A stretch of DNA of 64,000 bases from Sulfurimonas aquatica. Its GTDB lineage: Bacteria > Campylobacterota > Campylobacteria > Campylobacterales > Sulfurimonadaceae. Positions within the stretch are counted from its first letter, which is position 1. The number at the start of each line of letters is the position of its first letter. Under the pieces are notes generated by a model. That model ran no database searches. It saw only the letters and a program-made list of their open reading frames with translations, and had not been told where the DNA came from. The stretch spans positions 1,736,001 through 1,800,000 of the forward strand of contig NZ_CP046072.1 of assembly GCF_017357825.1 (NCBI RefSeq). The letters are read 5' to 3'. A program made the translations under genes and the position numbers. Positions 1 to 9,353 of the stretch are shown in pieces.

Positions 1-399
1 AGTCTCTTTACCATCACGTGCTTTAAAGTCTAGGTTTAGCTCACCTTCAGGTGTAGTACTACTCTCCTCACCAGATGCAGTCTCTACTTCATCCATCTGA
101 TCTATATCACCCATAAGATCATCAAAGTACTCATCATCTTCAAACGCTACTTCTTCATCTAAAAATGCTGCTTCAAAAAGAGAAGTGTCAAAAAGTAATG
201 GTTCGTTTCCAGCTAAAACAATCTCACCCGAATTTTCTTCTAGAGCTACGACAATAGAGCTATTAACATTACCATCACCAACAACTTTTTCACCTTCAAA
301 AATCGCATCGCCGATAAGAAGTACTCTCTCTACTCCATCAGCATTGATAGCTTTAAACTCACCCTCTATTTTTGTAACATATCCAATAATTTTTGACAT
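1..399 (-). CDS. LapA-like giant adhesin, N-terminal retention module (partial, runs off the left edge)
   Basis: Only the first 133 codons are in the window. The protein starts MSKIIGYVTKIEG and continues with a repeat-like beta region (GDAIFEGEKVVGDG at about 30-43), the pattern of the retention module that anchors LapA-type adhesins in the outer-membrane secretion pore. An acidic stretch follows (about 80-106), then ETASG (106-110), which sits where family members carry the LapG cleavage motif TAAG. The start at 399 is preceded by an AGGAG ribosome binding site. It is divergent from lapG- and lapD-like genes, which fits a substrate beside its protease. No signal peptide is visible, as expected for type I secreted adhesins. 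The repeats and RTX C-terminus lie outside, so the adhesin identity is inferred from this module and the neighbours. Confidence 0.75.
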   Translation of the reverse strand, partial: MSKIIGYVTKIEGEFKAINADGVERVLLIGDAIFEGEKVVGDGNVNSSIVVALEENSGEIVLAGNEPLLFDTSLFEAAFLDEEVAFEDDEYFDDLMGDIDQMDEVETASGEESSTTPEGELNLDFKARDGKET

Positions 400-457
400 A
401 AGAACTCCTGAGACTTTTTTAATTGTCTCATATTACAACTATTTTAGGAACATAACA

Positions 458-475
458 ATAATACTTTGGTATTAT
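458..475. repeat. Perfect inverted repeat between divergent lapA- and lapG-like genes
   Basis: ATAATAC and GTATTAT form a perfect 7-base inverted repeat around the 4-base centre TTTG, in the 113-base gap between the two divergent genes. It could be an operator or overlap promoter elements. It is AT-rich, so chance is possible. Confidence 0.35.
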
Positions 476-512
476 ATTTGACTAAATATTGAAGGTAAAT
501 AGGTAAAACAGA

Positions 513-1139
513 GTGCAAATACATAAGTTATTTTTATTTATTATTTTTATACTTATGCTTAAGCAAAACCTTTTTGCAGAGCTTATAACTCCAGAGCTTA
601 TCACTGATGCTGAGAAAAAATACAATAAATTTGCTAAAAACCGATTTATCTCCATAGACGAAAAACTCCTTAAAAAATTAAAAGATGAAGATGACATCAA
701 AAAGCTAAACTTTGTTAACACTTGGGTCAATTACATAAAGTACAAAAGTGATAAAAAGCTTTATGGGGTTAATGACTACTGGGCTACTCTTTATGAATTC
801 GTTGGAAAAAATGAAGGTGATTGTGAAGATTATACTATTGCAAAATATTACATACTTAAAGAGTTAGGGGTCAATCCAAAAAGGATGAAGTTCACCTATG
901 TTATATATAAAGACAGAAAAGGCAAAAAAATATCTCACATGGTTTTATCCTATCTCAAAAAACCAAAACCAAAATCTAAAAAAGATATTTTAATTTTAGA
1001 TAACAATAATAAAATGGTTTTACCAGCTTCAAAAAGACCCGACTTAGTAAAGGTTGTCAAAATGATGAATGGTGACACTGGAGCAAAATCTAAAAAATGG
1101 AAAAAACTCGAACTTGACATGAAAAGGAAAAAACTATGA
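513..1139 (+). CDS. lapG: LapG-like periplasmic cysteine protease (transglutaminase-like)
   Basis: This is a 208-residue predicted periplasmic protease of the LapG (DUF920) family, which clips LapA-type adhesins at the retention module and so releases biofilm cells. An N-terminal hydrophobic signal (about 1-22, ending NLFA) precedes the mature domain. The catalytic triad is visible: Cys104 in GDCEDYT, His142 in ISHMVL and Asp163 in LILDNN. The residues after the Cys match the region that binds calcium in known LapG proteins. The start is GTG at 513; no in-frame ATG precedes the signal peptide. The stop overlaps the lapD-like start by four bases (ATGA), so the two are probably translationally coupled. 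Its presumed substrate is encoded divergently at 1-399. Confidence 0.87.
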   Translation: MQIHKLFLFIIFILMLKQNLFAELITPELITDAEKKYNKFAKNRFISIDEKLLKKLKDEDDIKKLNFVNTWVNYIKYKSDKKLYGVNDYWATLYEFVGKNEGDCEDYTIAKYYILKELGVNPKRMKFTYVIYKDRKGKKISHMVLSYLKKPKPKSKKDILILDNNNKMVLPASKRPDLVKVVKMMNGDTGAKSKKWKKLELDMKRKKL

Positions 1140-3058
1140 CACTCTATAAACAGATAGCGCTTATCACCTCGATGATTATTATTATATTGCTCTCTTCGGT
1201 AATGGTGATAAATTATCAATCAGCAAAGGATGATATGCTACAAAGCTTGTATGAGACAACTGTAAATAATATATCAACACTCACAAGTAAACTAGCAGAA
1301 GCTAGTGATGAGAGAGCACTTCTAGTGACAACAATAGACTCCGAGTTTGATAGTGGATACTATAAAATGATTCACTTTGAGTCCAATGATGGGAAAAGTG
1401 ATTATAAACAGATAGACAATCATCCAATCGAGGGAGTTCCTTTATGGTTTATCAATTTTGCAAATATTGAACTTCAAACAGTTTCAGCAGATGTCTCCTC
1501 AGGATGGAGTATGATAGGTAGAGTACATGTTCAAGGCGATGTAGCTATTGTATATAAAGCACTTTATGAAACATTTACAAAACTATTTTATCTCTTTATA
1601 GTCTTCTTATCTGTGACATTAACTATACTAAGCTTTCTTCTGCGTTTAGTTCTAAAACCACTATATAGAATACAAAAACAGGCAGAAGCTATACTGAAAA
1701 ATGAGTTTATCATTCAAGAAGAGATGCCATATACTACAGAGTTTAAAGATGTCGTTATGGGCATGAATGCTATGGTAAGAAAAGTTGAAGATATTTTTCA
1801 CAAAGGAAATCAGGCGGCTCAAAGAAACAAAGAACTACTCTATAACGATCCAACTACAAAACTTTTCAATAGACGATACCTAATGCTCAAGCTTCCAGAC
1901 TTAATCAAAGAAGAAAATAAGACCTATGGTGGAACCATCATCTTTATTGCTCTTAGTGGTGCTGAAGTTATCAACCAAGTTTTAGGTCGTCAAAAAGCGG
2001 ATGAGATGTTTTTAGAGATAGCAAAAGACTTTAACGAAGTATATAAAATGTTTGACAGTAGAGTCGTAGCTCGTGTAAATGGCACTGAATTTACCCTTAT
2101 GTTACCTGACTGTGAAGCGGACGAAGCATCTCAAAATGCTCAAAGAATCAATGAACACTTTAATAAGTTAATTGAGATAAATGCACTTGATCCTAAGAGT
2201 GTATATATTAACATAGGTCTCTATAGATACAAACCAACAGTTAATATAGGAGACTTACTTACAAGAGCAGATAACGCACTCTCTCGTGCTAAAGCATTTG
2301 AGGAGGACAATATCTGCCTTTATGAGGAAAAAGATGAAACAAATGCACTCGGAAAAGAGCAATGGAGAAGCATTATAGAAGAGTCAATCGAGAAAAATCA
2401 CTTTAGTCTAAAATTTTGGCCAACACTCAATGCCAAAACTAAAAAAATCGACCATAAAGTAATGACTTTCACTATAGATGGAGGTGAAAATAAAAAGTAC
2501 TTTTATGGTGACTTTATAGCGCCTGCGATTAATCTTGGACTTGTTTCTAAAATGTATATAGTAGCACTTCGTGATCTCATTACAACCAAACATGAAGAGA
2601 TAGATGACTGTTTATGCTCAATTCGTCTCTCAAAAGAGTTTATCAATGATCCTAGCTCATATAATGAGTTGTCATCACTTTTTTCTCAGTATGCAAGAAC
2701 TCTTAACTTTAAACTCTCATTTGAAGTCACAGATACATTTGCGATCAAAAATACAGAAGCCGTTGAAGCATTTGTAAGGCTTTTTGCTAAGTATGGTTTT
2801 GGTTTTGGAATAAACTCTTTTACTGGAGAGTCTAATGATTTTACATATCTAAAACAGCTCAACCCTGCATTTTTAAAAGCAGATACAGCTTTTTTACTTG
2901 ACCAGTCACATGATTCTATGAGTGCGATTCAAATTATGACAGACTCCTTGGGTATAGAAATCATAGCGACGTTTGTTAGAACAAACGAGGAGTTAGAAGC
3001 TCTTCAAAAAATGCATATAAATAGTGTTCAAGGACCAGTTACAGATATGCTTCTGTAA
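1136..3058 (+). CDS. lapD: LapD-like inner-membrane c-di-GMP receptor (degenerate GGDEF-EAL)
   Basis: This 640-residue protein has a transmembrane helix (6-26), a periplasmic LapD/MoxY-type domain (27-148), a second helix (150-173), a HAMP linker, a GGDEF-like domain (about 235-400) and an EAL-like domain (about 410-640). Both catalytic signatures are lost: NGTEF (315-319) replaces GGDEF, KVM (441-443) replaces EAL and NSFT (560-563) replaces DDFG. This fits a receptor, not an enzyme. Gly-Trp at 123-124 matches the loop tryptophan with which LapD holds LapG. In the known system, c-di-GMP-bound LapD sequesters LapG and keeps the adhesin on the surface. The gene overlaps lapG by four bases. Assignment is firm from architecture plus neighbours. 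Confidence 0.9.
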   Translation: MTLYKQIALITSMIIIILLSSVMVINYQSAKDDMLQSLYETTVNNISTLTSKLAEASDERALLVTTIDSEFDSGYYKMIHFESNDGKSDYKQIDNHPIEGVPLWFINFANIELQTVSADVSSGWSMIGRVHVQGDVAIVYKALYETFTKLFYLFIVFLSVTLTILSFLLRLVLKPLYRIQKQAEAILKNEFIIQEEMPYTTEFKDVVMGMNAMVRKVEDIFHKGNQAAQRNKELLYNDPTTKLFNRRYLMLKLPDLIKEENKTYGGTIIFIALSGAEVINQVLGRQKADEMFLEIAKDFNEVYKMFDSRVVARVNGTEFTLMLPDCEADEASQNAQRINEHFNKLIEINALDPKSVYINIGLYRYKPTVNIGDLLTRADNALSRAKAFEEDNICLYEEKDETNALGKEQWRSIIEESIEKNHFSLKFWPTLNAKTKKIDHKVMTFTIDGGENKKYFYGDFIAPAINLGLVSKMYIVALRDLITTKHEEIDDCLCSIRLSKEFINDPSSYNELSSLFSQYARTLNFKLSFEVTDTFAIKNTEAVEAFVRLFAKYGFGFGINSFTGESNDFTYLKQLNPAFLKADTAFLLDQSHDSMSAIQIMTDSLGIEIIATFVRTNEELEALQKMHINSVQGPVTDMLL

Positions 3059-3065
3059 CTATTCT

Positions 3066-6000
3066 CTACCAATCATCTAAGACGAAACCTTTTGGTTCTT
3101 CGTCTGCTTCTTGGACATCAACATTTTCATTTATCTCTGGCTCTATCACTTTTTTCTCTTTAGGCTTACTCATCTGTTCTTCAAACTGAAGCTCTAGCCC
3201 TTTAGAAGTCATGATAAAACCATCAACTCTTATCTTTCCATCATGTATTAAGTGGTGATGCTCTTTACATAAAGGAACTAAATTATGCTTATTATCTTGA
3301 TGGAAATGTCCAATAAAGCCAGCACCATCGGCAAGTGAACGCTGAGAGATATGGTGAACATCTTCTGCAATAGCACCACAGATAATACATTTTGTAACAT
3401 AGAGGTCTTTGTTATACTTACTTGTCTTTTTCTTCACAAGCAGTTCTAACTCATCAAAATCATTTGATAAACGCTTACGGATTTTATTTGCCTCTTCTAA
3501 GAACTCATCATCCATATGAAGCGACTTTGCAAACTCTAAACCATATATGCTACTTCCACTGCCTTGTTGGAGCTTACGGTTAAAAATAAGTGCGTCTTTT
3601 TCTTCATCATACTCTACGCTTAGGTGCAGGTCCACTACGTTTTTAAGAGTCGTTATCTCTTTCATAGTTGAGAGTTGGTGCAGGTGCGTTGCAAAAAGAA
3701 AAAGACACCTAGTTTTTGCCAACTTTTTAATAGCGCTTGCGACTATCGCCACGCCTGATAGTGTTTCCGTTCCATGACTTATCTCATCTCCCAAGACTAA
3801 AGAGCGAACGGTTGAACGGTTAAAAATATTTTTAAGTTCAAGCATCTCAACAGCAAAGGTTGAAAGACCTTTAGCAAGGTTGTCTTTAGAGACAATACGA
3901 GTAAAGAGTGAATCAAAGATACTAAACTTCATAACAGCAGCGGAGACAAAAAATCCACTCTGAGCCATAAGTGTAGCTATCCCTATACTTTTCATAAGTG
4001 AAGATTTACCACTAGAGTTTATGCCATAGAGTAAAACACCATTTATCTCATGTCCATCATGAACGCTCACTTCAAGCATTACAGTATCTGGATGAGGCAG
4101 GTCCATATAGTCACGATTACCCATAACTATGTCATTGGGAACGTAAAGGCCACCTCTCTCTTGTATCTCAATGAGAGGATGACGAAGTTGCATTATCTGT
4201 ATAAAGTTTTCATCACCTTTTGGCTCTACTATCATTGGACGGGAGTGTTTATAGAGTTGAGCCACCTTAGATGAGCTAACGCCAACGTCAAGGTCTGAGA
4301 CATATGAGATAACTCTATCAAAAAGAAGTGCGTAACGGCGTTCATAAACACCCTGAAGCTGTATAAACCTATCTTTAACTAGCGTTACTATCTTTCTTCT
4401 GTTTTTCATTATCTTATCAGAGAGATCATCTGTAAAAGTAGAAGTTATTTTGACAGAGTTGGTAAGCTTTTTTACATTGTACTTTGAGAACTCTTCATCA
4501 CTTTTAAATTCAGCTTCTATAAGTGAGTATCTATTTTTACTCAAAGAGATATAATAACCCTCTTTTTCCAAAAGTCCAAGAGTAACCAAACGACTAGAAC
4601 TTCCCGCGTTTTGTGAGAGTAAAATACTTTCTATGCGTTTGATGATGTCCTCAAATGCTATGAGCATTACCGCGTTCTCTTTAACAAGAGTATCTATGGA
4701 CTCATCAACGCCATTCATTAAGAAGTTCTCATCTACGGTCGCATTGGTAAAACGTCGTGATACGTCTAGATCTATGCTTTTGTTAATATCTCTTAAAAAC
4801 TCTTCAACCTCACTCTCATGAAAAGGAGTCTTTTGAATCTTATGTTTTTTGACATACATCATCAATTCTTTAACGCTACTCATAGAGTCGTAAATGTGAT
4901 TCATTTCAAATGGATGCAGGCGACCAAGATTCAACCTACGAGATAAACGCTCTAAATCATAAACGCCACGCATCATCTCATCTAAGTATCTCGTGTGCGA
5001 AGAGACTCTCTCTATGAGGTTATATCGGCGTTCAAGTTCCGCTTTTTCCATGATGGGATTAAGTAGACGCTCTTTTAGTAAACGCCGACCAATTGCAGTT
5101 GCACTTCTATCCATCATCTTTAGAAGCGTAAACTCTTGCCTATCTTTAGAGATGATACCCATCTGCTCTAACGCATTGTTTCCAAGATACATAAAACGGC
5201 GATTATCTATTAAACGCGGCATAGACATCTTTTGAACTATGTGATAATCATGCTCTATTACAAAATGAATTAAGATTGCAAGAGACTCTGTAATCATAGG
5301 GGAGCGTTCAAGGTCTAAATGCTCTATTGGCGAGAGAAGAGATTGTATCTGATAGACCTCTTTAAATAGCTCATTTTGAAAATCTATGCGAGGTCTTTGG
5401 TTATTGACAGAGTAGTGATAATGCTCAGGAATTTCGAGGTACTGCATCACATGGCGTTGCTCTTCTACCCCATCTAAAAACGTAATAACTATCTCACTTG
5501 TTTTATATACGTTTAAAAGGTTAAAAACTTCATCAAGTGCATATGATGGGTCTTCGCTTGTAGAGTGTGTCTCATAGAGCCAAGTCTTTCCAGTCGTTAC
5601 GTCTATTGCCGAGTAGCCAACACTATAAACATCTCTATATTTATCTACAAGAATTGAGACTATGTAGTTATCATCATTATCTACTATATGGTCAAAATTT
5701 GTTCCTGGTGAGACTATTTGAGCGATATATCTACTTATCTTTGGTGGATTGCCTTTTTGTTTTACAACTATGATAGTATATTTTTGCTCTGAAATAAGGC
5801 GGCTTAAATAACGTTCAAATGAAACTGCAGGTACGCCCGCAAGAAGTGGATTTTTATCTGAGTTTTCAATGATGTTTTTATTTTTTTTAGTGAGTTGGAT
5901 ATTAAGTAGTTCAGCCATCTCTTTGGCTTTACCAATCTGCTCTTCATCGTTATTTACTTCATATACTTCAAAAAATGTGCCTATTTCCATAAACACTACA

Positions 6001-6107
6001 GTATCATTTCCGTATTTTTCTTCGAAATGTCTTTGTAAATCAAAATAAGTTTGCGTGAGAAGTTTGTCTTTGTTGTTTAAAATTTCACTTACGTCTGATG
6101 AGAGCAT
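3066..6107 (-). CDS. MutS7-type mismatch repair ATPase fused to a C-terminal HNH endonuclease
   Basis: This 1013-residue protein has a MutS mismatch-recognition domain with the Phe-x-Glu motif (GTFFEVYE, 43-50), connector and lever regions, and a MutS ATPase domain with Walker [10 protein letters not shown] (695-703) and Walker B LGDEISHG (772-779). After a charged linker comes an HNH nuclease: Cys907, Cys910, DVHH (916-919), HNLVPLC (941-947) and HHHLIH (950-955). This is the architecture of MutS7, known from Campylobacterota, some giant viruses and octocoral mitochondria. There it is proposed to combine mismatch recognition and strand nicking in one chain, without MutL. The acidic tail (980-1013) has no recognised domain. 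It is the first gene from its own promoter and is convergent with lapD. It is not canonical MutS1. Confidence 0.9.
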   Translation of the reverse strand: MLSSDVSEILNNKDKLLTQTYFDLQRHFEEKYGNDTVVFMEIGTFFEVYEVNNDEEQIGKAKEMAELLNIQLTKKNKNIIENSDKNPLLAGVPAVSFERYLSRLISEQKYTIIVVKQKGNPPKISRYIAQIVSPGTNFDHIVDNDDNYIVSILVDKYRDVYSVGYSAIDVTTGKTWLYETHSTSEDPSYALDEVFNLLNVYKTSEIVITFLDGVEEQRHVMQYLEIPEHYHYSVNNQRPRIDFQNELFKEVYQIQSLLSPIEHLDLERSPMITESLAILIHFVIEHDYHIVQKMSMPRLIDNRRFMYLGNNALEQMGIISKDRQEFTLLKMMDRSATAIGRRLLKERLLNPIMEKAELERRYNLIERVSSHTRYLDEMMRGVYDLERLSRRLNLGRLHPFEMNHIYDSMSSVKELMMYVKKHKIQKTPFHESEVEEFLRDINKSIDLDVSRRFTNATVDENFLMNGVDESIDTLVKENAVMLIAFEDIIKRIESILLSQNAGSSSRLVTLGLLEKEGYYISLSKNRYSLIEAEFKSDEEFSKYNVKKLTNSVKITSTFTDDLSDKIMKNRRKIVTLVKDRFIQLQGVYERRYALLFDRVISYVSDLDVGVSSSKVAQLYKHSRPMIVEPKGDENFIQIMQLRHPLIEIQERGGLYVPNDIVMGNRDYMDLPHPDTVMLEVSVHDGHEINGVLLYGINSSGKSSLMKSIGIATLMAQSGFFVSAAVMKFSIFDSLFTRIVSKDNLAKGLSTFAVEMLELKNIFNRSTVRSLVLGDEISHGTETLSGVAIVASAIKKLAKTRCLFLFATHLHQLSTMKEITTLKNVVDLHLSVEYDEEKDALIFNRKLQQGSGSSIYGLEFAKSLHMDDEFLEEANKIRKRLSNDFDELELLVKKKTSKYNKDLYVTKCIICGAIAEDVHHISQRSLADGAGFIGHFHQDNKHNLVPLCKEHHHLIHDGKIRVDGFIMTSKGLELQFEEQMSKPKEKKVIEPEINENVDVQEADEEPKGFVLDDW

Positions 6108-6135
6108 AGATATCCACTTATATTAATATATCGCG

Positions 6136-6141
6136 ATTATA
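6136..6141 (-). promoter_or_regulatory. Extended -10 promoter box for mutS7
   Basis: On the minus strand the sequence reads TGTTATAATCGCG, an extended -10 element (TG, one base, TATAAT) about 29 bases upstream of the mutS7 start at 6107. No clear -35 box is visible, which is usual for Campylobacterota sigma70 promoters. Confidence 0.6.
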
Positions 6142-6172
6142 ACATAACTAGATGTTTGTATATACTTTAGGA

Positions 6173-6649
6173 CTAAGACCTAGCTGCTTTTATAGCACTA
6201 TATGCTTCGTTGAGGCTTTTTGTTTTCTCTTCTGCTAGCTTAATCATGTGCTCAGGTAAATCTTTACTTGCTATAGAGTCATAATGATATGCTTTCATAA
6301 GTCGTCTGTAATTCTTTTTGATTACATCCATGCCATCTGTTTTACTTGACTCTAGGATTTCATAATATTTATCAAAATTATTTACACTTTGAGTGTATCC
6401 TCTGTTTGAGTGAGAACTTCCACCTTGTGAGTAACTTCCATATTTAAAACTTCTAGTACCACTAAAAGCCTGTTTCCCCATAACACTAAGACCAACAACT
6501 AAAAAGAAATTAAATGGGAAGAAGAGTATTCTAGGTGCAAAAACAAGAAGAAGTATACCTATGATGATACTTCCAAAACAAAATCCCAGCCACATCACTT
6601 CAAGAAAAATACCTAAAGCTATCAGCAAAAAGCCTACAAATTTTTTCAT
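6173..6649 (-). CDS. Membrane-anchored J-domain-like protein with degenerate HPD motif
   Basis: The 158-residue protein has two or three hydrophobic segments (about 5-38 and 42-58), a Gly/Ser-rich linker (70-90) and a C-terminal J-like domain (94-157) beginning DKYYEILE. The helix II/III loop that contacts DnaK normally reads HPD; here it reads HYD (122-124). The layout resembles small TerB-less DjlA-like proteins. With the proline replaced, stimulation of DnaK ATPase may be weakened or redirected; that is inference. The start is ATG at 6649 after a moderate purine stretch. It lies between mutS7 and a chemoreceptor with separate spacing on both sides, so it may be monocistronic. Confidence 0.65.
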   Translation of the reverse strand: MKKFVGFLLIALGIFLEVMWLGFCFGSIIIGILLLVFAPRILFFPFNFFLVVGLSVMGKQAFSGTRSFKYGSYSQGGSSHSNRGYTQSVNNFDKYYEILESSKTDGMDVIKKNYRRLMKAYHYDSIASKDLPEHMIKLAEEKTKSLNEAYSAIKAARS

Positions 6650-6720
6650 ATACCCTCGTACTCTTTATTTTTACTAGTATAGCAAAAGATATTAACTACA
6701 AAGAATACGAGTTTAAAAAT

Positions 6721-7839
6721 CTACTTTTTATGTCTTAAAACTTTTTCTTCACTAAGCATCGAATTGAGAGTTTGTACAACTTGTTTTGAAGCATCTTCTG
6801 CCGCATCAAAGTAAGTCATAACATTTTGAGACTCTTGAGTACATGTCCCATTATTTACACAATCTATCGCTTTTTTGATGTTATCATGTACAGCTTTATG
6901 TGGTAAAGCCATCTTAGCATAGCTAGCACACTTACTAAATGCATCTTTTCCATTACCTTCAAAGTACCACTTACCGAGTCTGCACTCATTATCTGTTACG
7001 AATTCATCAGTTGATTTTCCTGAGAAAACAGTTTTGTACCCATTTGCTTTAAATAAAAGATGATCTAGCTTAACTAAAACCATAAACACTGCATTTGTAA
7101 CATCCTTAGTCTCTTGAGAAATCATTATAGAGTTTTGAGAAAGAATCACCATTTTTTCTTCAAATATATCCATTTGTTCATTGGAACTTTGAGAGAGTCT
7201 CTCCATAGCTTGAGAGTGTTCATGTACCTCTTGAGTGTTTTGCTTTAATGAAGAGACTGATATTTCAACTTCACTAGTTGCTTTTTGTGTTCTCTCAGCA
7301 AGCTTTCTTACTTCATCAGCAACAACAGCAAATCCACGTCCATGCTCACCTGCACGTGCCGCTTCTATAGCTGCATTTAATGCTAGTAAATTTGTCTGGT
7401 CAGATATATCTTTAATAAGCATAATAACATCAGAAATACTATCTACATTTGTATTTAAAGTATTAACCTGCTCATAAGTACTTGATATATGTTCAAGTAG
7501 CAAGCTCATAGTTTCAGAAAGTTCACTTATACCTGATGAAAAGTCATGAGTATGTTCATCATTTTCATGATTTCTATCTTCTATTTCATTTAAAGAGTTT
7601 AAGTTACTTTCTAAATCATCTTTAATGATATTAAGGTCCCTACCACAACCAGTTGTTAAGCCTTTGGTAAGTGAACGAATAAGATTATTCATAACTTCGC
7701 TATTCTCTTTAGTAAGAAGTTCTTCTTGAAGTTGCATATTTTTTTCTTTTAGTGCATCTATTTCAAGCCTTAGAATTGCATTGTCTTTTGTAACTAGATT
7801 TAACTCATCTTCAATTTTTTTACTTTTAGAAAAAAACAT
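6721..7839 (-). CDS. Soluble methyl-accepting chemotaxis protein with C-terminal CZB zinc-binding domain
   Basis: This is a 372-residue chemoreceptor without transmembrane segments. An N-terminal coiled coil (about 8-50) leads into the MCP signalling hairpin, whose tip [20 protein letters not shown] (147-166) is highly conserved. The C-terminus is a chemoreceptor zinc-binding (CZB) domain: His260, then Cys286 in CRLGKWY (286-292), His314 and His318, the 3-His/1-Cys zinc site. CZB receptors are known to sense zinc or hypochlorous acid through this cysteine; which ligand applies here is not shown by the sequence. It stands alone between the J-domain gene and a divergent sirtuin, away from other chemotaxis genes. 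Confidence 0.88.
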   Translation of the reverse strand: MFFSKSKKIEDELNLVTKDNAILRLEIDALKEKNMQLQEELLTKENSEVMNNLIRSLTKGLTTGCGRDLNIIKDDLESNLNSLNEIEDRNHENDEHTHDFSSGISELSETMSLLLEHISSTYEQVNTLNTNVDSISDVIMLIKDISDQTNLLALNAAIEAARAGEHGRGFAVVADEVRKLAERTQKATSEVEISVSSLKQNTQEVHEHSQAMERLSQSSNEQMDIFEEKMVILSQNSIMISQETKDVTNAVFMVLVKLDHLLFKANGYKTVFSGKSTDEFVTDNECRLGKWYFEGNGKDAFSKCASYAKMALPHKAVHDNIKKAIDCVNNGTCTQESQNVMTYFDAAEDASKQVVQTLNSMLSEEKVLRHKK

Positions 7840-7937
7840 CTTATTTATCCTTATATATCAATGTGATAATAATATAATAACATAATTCAATATATAGACA
7901 GCAATATAACATATAAAATTTAATAGGTATTTTGTGA

Positions 7938-7943
7938 TAAAAT
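7938..7943 (+). promoter_or_regulatory. Probable -10 promoter box for cobB
   Basis: TTTTGTGATAAAAT lies about 22 bases upstream of the sirtuin start and resembles an extended -10 element. An AAAGGAG ribosome binding site follows. No -35 box is recognised. Confidence 0.45.
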
Positions 7944-7964
7944 TTACTCATTAAAGGAGTTGCA

Positions 7965-8663
7965 ATGGCAAAAGTAATCATATTTTCAGGTGCTGGTATA
8001 AGTGCTGAGAGTGGAATATCTACATTTAGAGATAGTGATGGGCTCTGGGAGAACTACAAGATAGAAGATATTTGTAGTGCAGGATGTTTAGATTTCAACT
8101 ATCAGGAGACCATAGACTTTTATGATAAACGCAGAGAAGATATTTCAGATAAAAAACCAAATAGAGCTCATTTAGAGATAAAAAAACTGTATGATAAGTA
8201 CCCTACTAAGATAAAACTAATCACACAAAATGTTGATGACATGTTTGAGAAAGCTGGATGTAAAAATGTACTTCATCTCCATGGGTTTGTTAGAGAAGTA
8301 TGGTGTGAAAAGTGTGGGTTTCTCGATGACATAGGCTATGATAAACTTAAGGATACTTATGACTCATGCCCCGAGTGCCATAACAAACTCCGTCCTAATG
8401 TCGTATTTTTTGGAGAAGCAGCTCCAAAATATCAAGATCTCTATGATGAGTTAAATGATTGTGAAGCATTTATAGTTATAGGAACAAGTGGTAATGTCAT
8501 TAACACAGATATGTTTCTATCTAATGCTATAAAGCTATCAATACTAAACAACCTTGAAGAGAGTGCCGCAATAAATGACAATCTCTATTCAAAAGTACTC
8601 TATAAAAAAGCTACTGAGGCTATTGATGAGATAGTTATTGATATTGAGAATTTTTTGAATTAA
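7965..8663 (+). CDS. cobB: NAD-dependent protein deacylase, sirtuin (CobB/Sir2 family)
   Basis: The 232-residue protein removes acyl groups from lysines using NAD+. Visible motifs are the NAD-binding GAGISAESGISTFRD (9-23), TQNVD (87-91), the catalytic His106 in LHLHG, and a zinc site of Cys114, Cys117, Cys135 and Cys138. Tyr53-x-x-Arg56 matches the YxxR motif of class III sirtuins, which favour succinyl and malonyl lysine over acetyl. Length is normal for bacterial CobB. The ribosome binding site AAAGGAG lies just upstream of the ATG. It is divergent from the chemoreceptor and convergent with the flavin-barrel gene, so it is probably transcribed alone. Confidence 0.92.
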   Translation: MAKVIIFSGAGISAESGISTFRDSDGLWENYKIEDICSAGCLDFNYQETIDFYDKRREDISDKKPNRAHLEIKKLYDKYPTKIKLITQNVDDMFEKAGCKNVLHLHGFVREVWCEKCGFLDDIGYDKLKDTYDSCPECHNKLRPNVVFFGEAAPKYQDLYDELNDCEAFIVIGTSGNVINTDMFLSNAIKLSILNNLEESAAINDNLYSKVLYKKATEAIDEIVIDIENFLN

Positions 8664-8673
8664 AAATCTTATT

Positions 8674-9264
8674 TCACAGAAGCTTGAAGAAATCTATTGG
8701 ACGAGATTTTTCATCTTCTGAGTTGTCTTCATTTTTCTTCAAGATGGGAATATTTCTTGAGCAATGTATATATGCTTCTTCCACAAAGACAAGCGTCCAA
8801 AATGATACTTTTTGTTTTAAGGTAGGTAACTTTACATTTGATTTTATTTTATCTATAAAAGACAAAACTTCTTCTTCATTTAGCTGCTTTGCTTTTCCAT
8901 TAACATGCAAACCTACTTTATTTTCAAAAAAATCTATAAACAGCATACCTATATGTGGGTTTTCCGATATATTTCCTAAAGAGGCCAAGACACCATTGCC
9001 TTTGAAGTCTGGATAGATAATATGTTTTTCATCAAGGACAATAACAAAGCCAGCTTCGCCAGAGCGAAAAGAGCTATCACACTCACCATTTTTGTCTGAA
9101 GTGGCAAGAAAAACCATCTCTTGTTTAGAAATAAACTCTTTCATGTGGGGTGCGATATAGTCTAGCATTTGTCTATTGTAAAAATCTTCTGCTTTATCTT
9201 GTGTATTAAATTTTTCTTGCATCATATGTTCGCCAGCCGAACCAGGTAGTTTATTCTTATCCAT
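8674..9264 (-). CDS. Pyridoxamine 5'-phosphate oxidase-like FMN-binding split-barrel protein
   Basis: The 196-residue protein matches the PNPOx-like split-barrel fold: ISKQEMVFLATSDKNGE (about 44-60) is the first barrel strand pair, followed by VIVLDEKHIIYPDFKGNG and a later NPHIGMLFIDF strand. Such proteins bind FMN, F420 or heme; the set conserved here suggests a general flavin-binding reductase, but the substrate cannot be read from sequence. It lacks the residues that define true PdxH. It is convergent with cobB and separated by 89 bases from gpsA, so it is probably its own transcription unit. Confidence 0.75.
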   Translation of the reverse strand: MDKNKLPGSAGEHMMQEKFNTQDKAEDFYNRQMLDYIAPHMKEFISKQEMVFLATSDKNGECDSSFRSGEAGFVIVLDEKHIIYPDFKGNGVLASLGNISENPHIGMLFIDFFENKVGLHVNGKAKQLNEEEVLSFIDKIKSNVKLPTLKQKVSFWTLVFVEEAYIHCSRNIPILKKNEDNSEDEKSRPIDFFKLL

Positions 9265-9353
9265 TCTATTCCTTACTCTAATATATAAATTGGAAGAGAA
9301 TAGTAATATGTTTATCTTAATATACTAGAAAATTAATCTTTTAGATAGTTTAA

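Noticed and set aside
185-481. Plus-strand open frame of 98 codons across the start of the adhesin gene
   Set aside because: It is the antisense of the LapA-like retention module, has low-complexity Ser/Thr-rich composition and no ribosome binding site.
4050-5773. Several plus-strand open frames inside the mutS7 gene
   Set aside because: They mirror the minus-strand coding sequence and lack ribosome binding sites and family resemblance.
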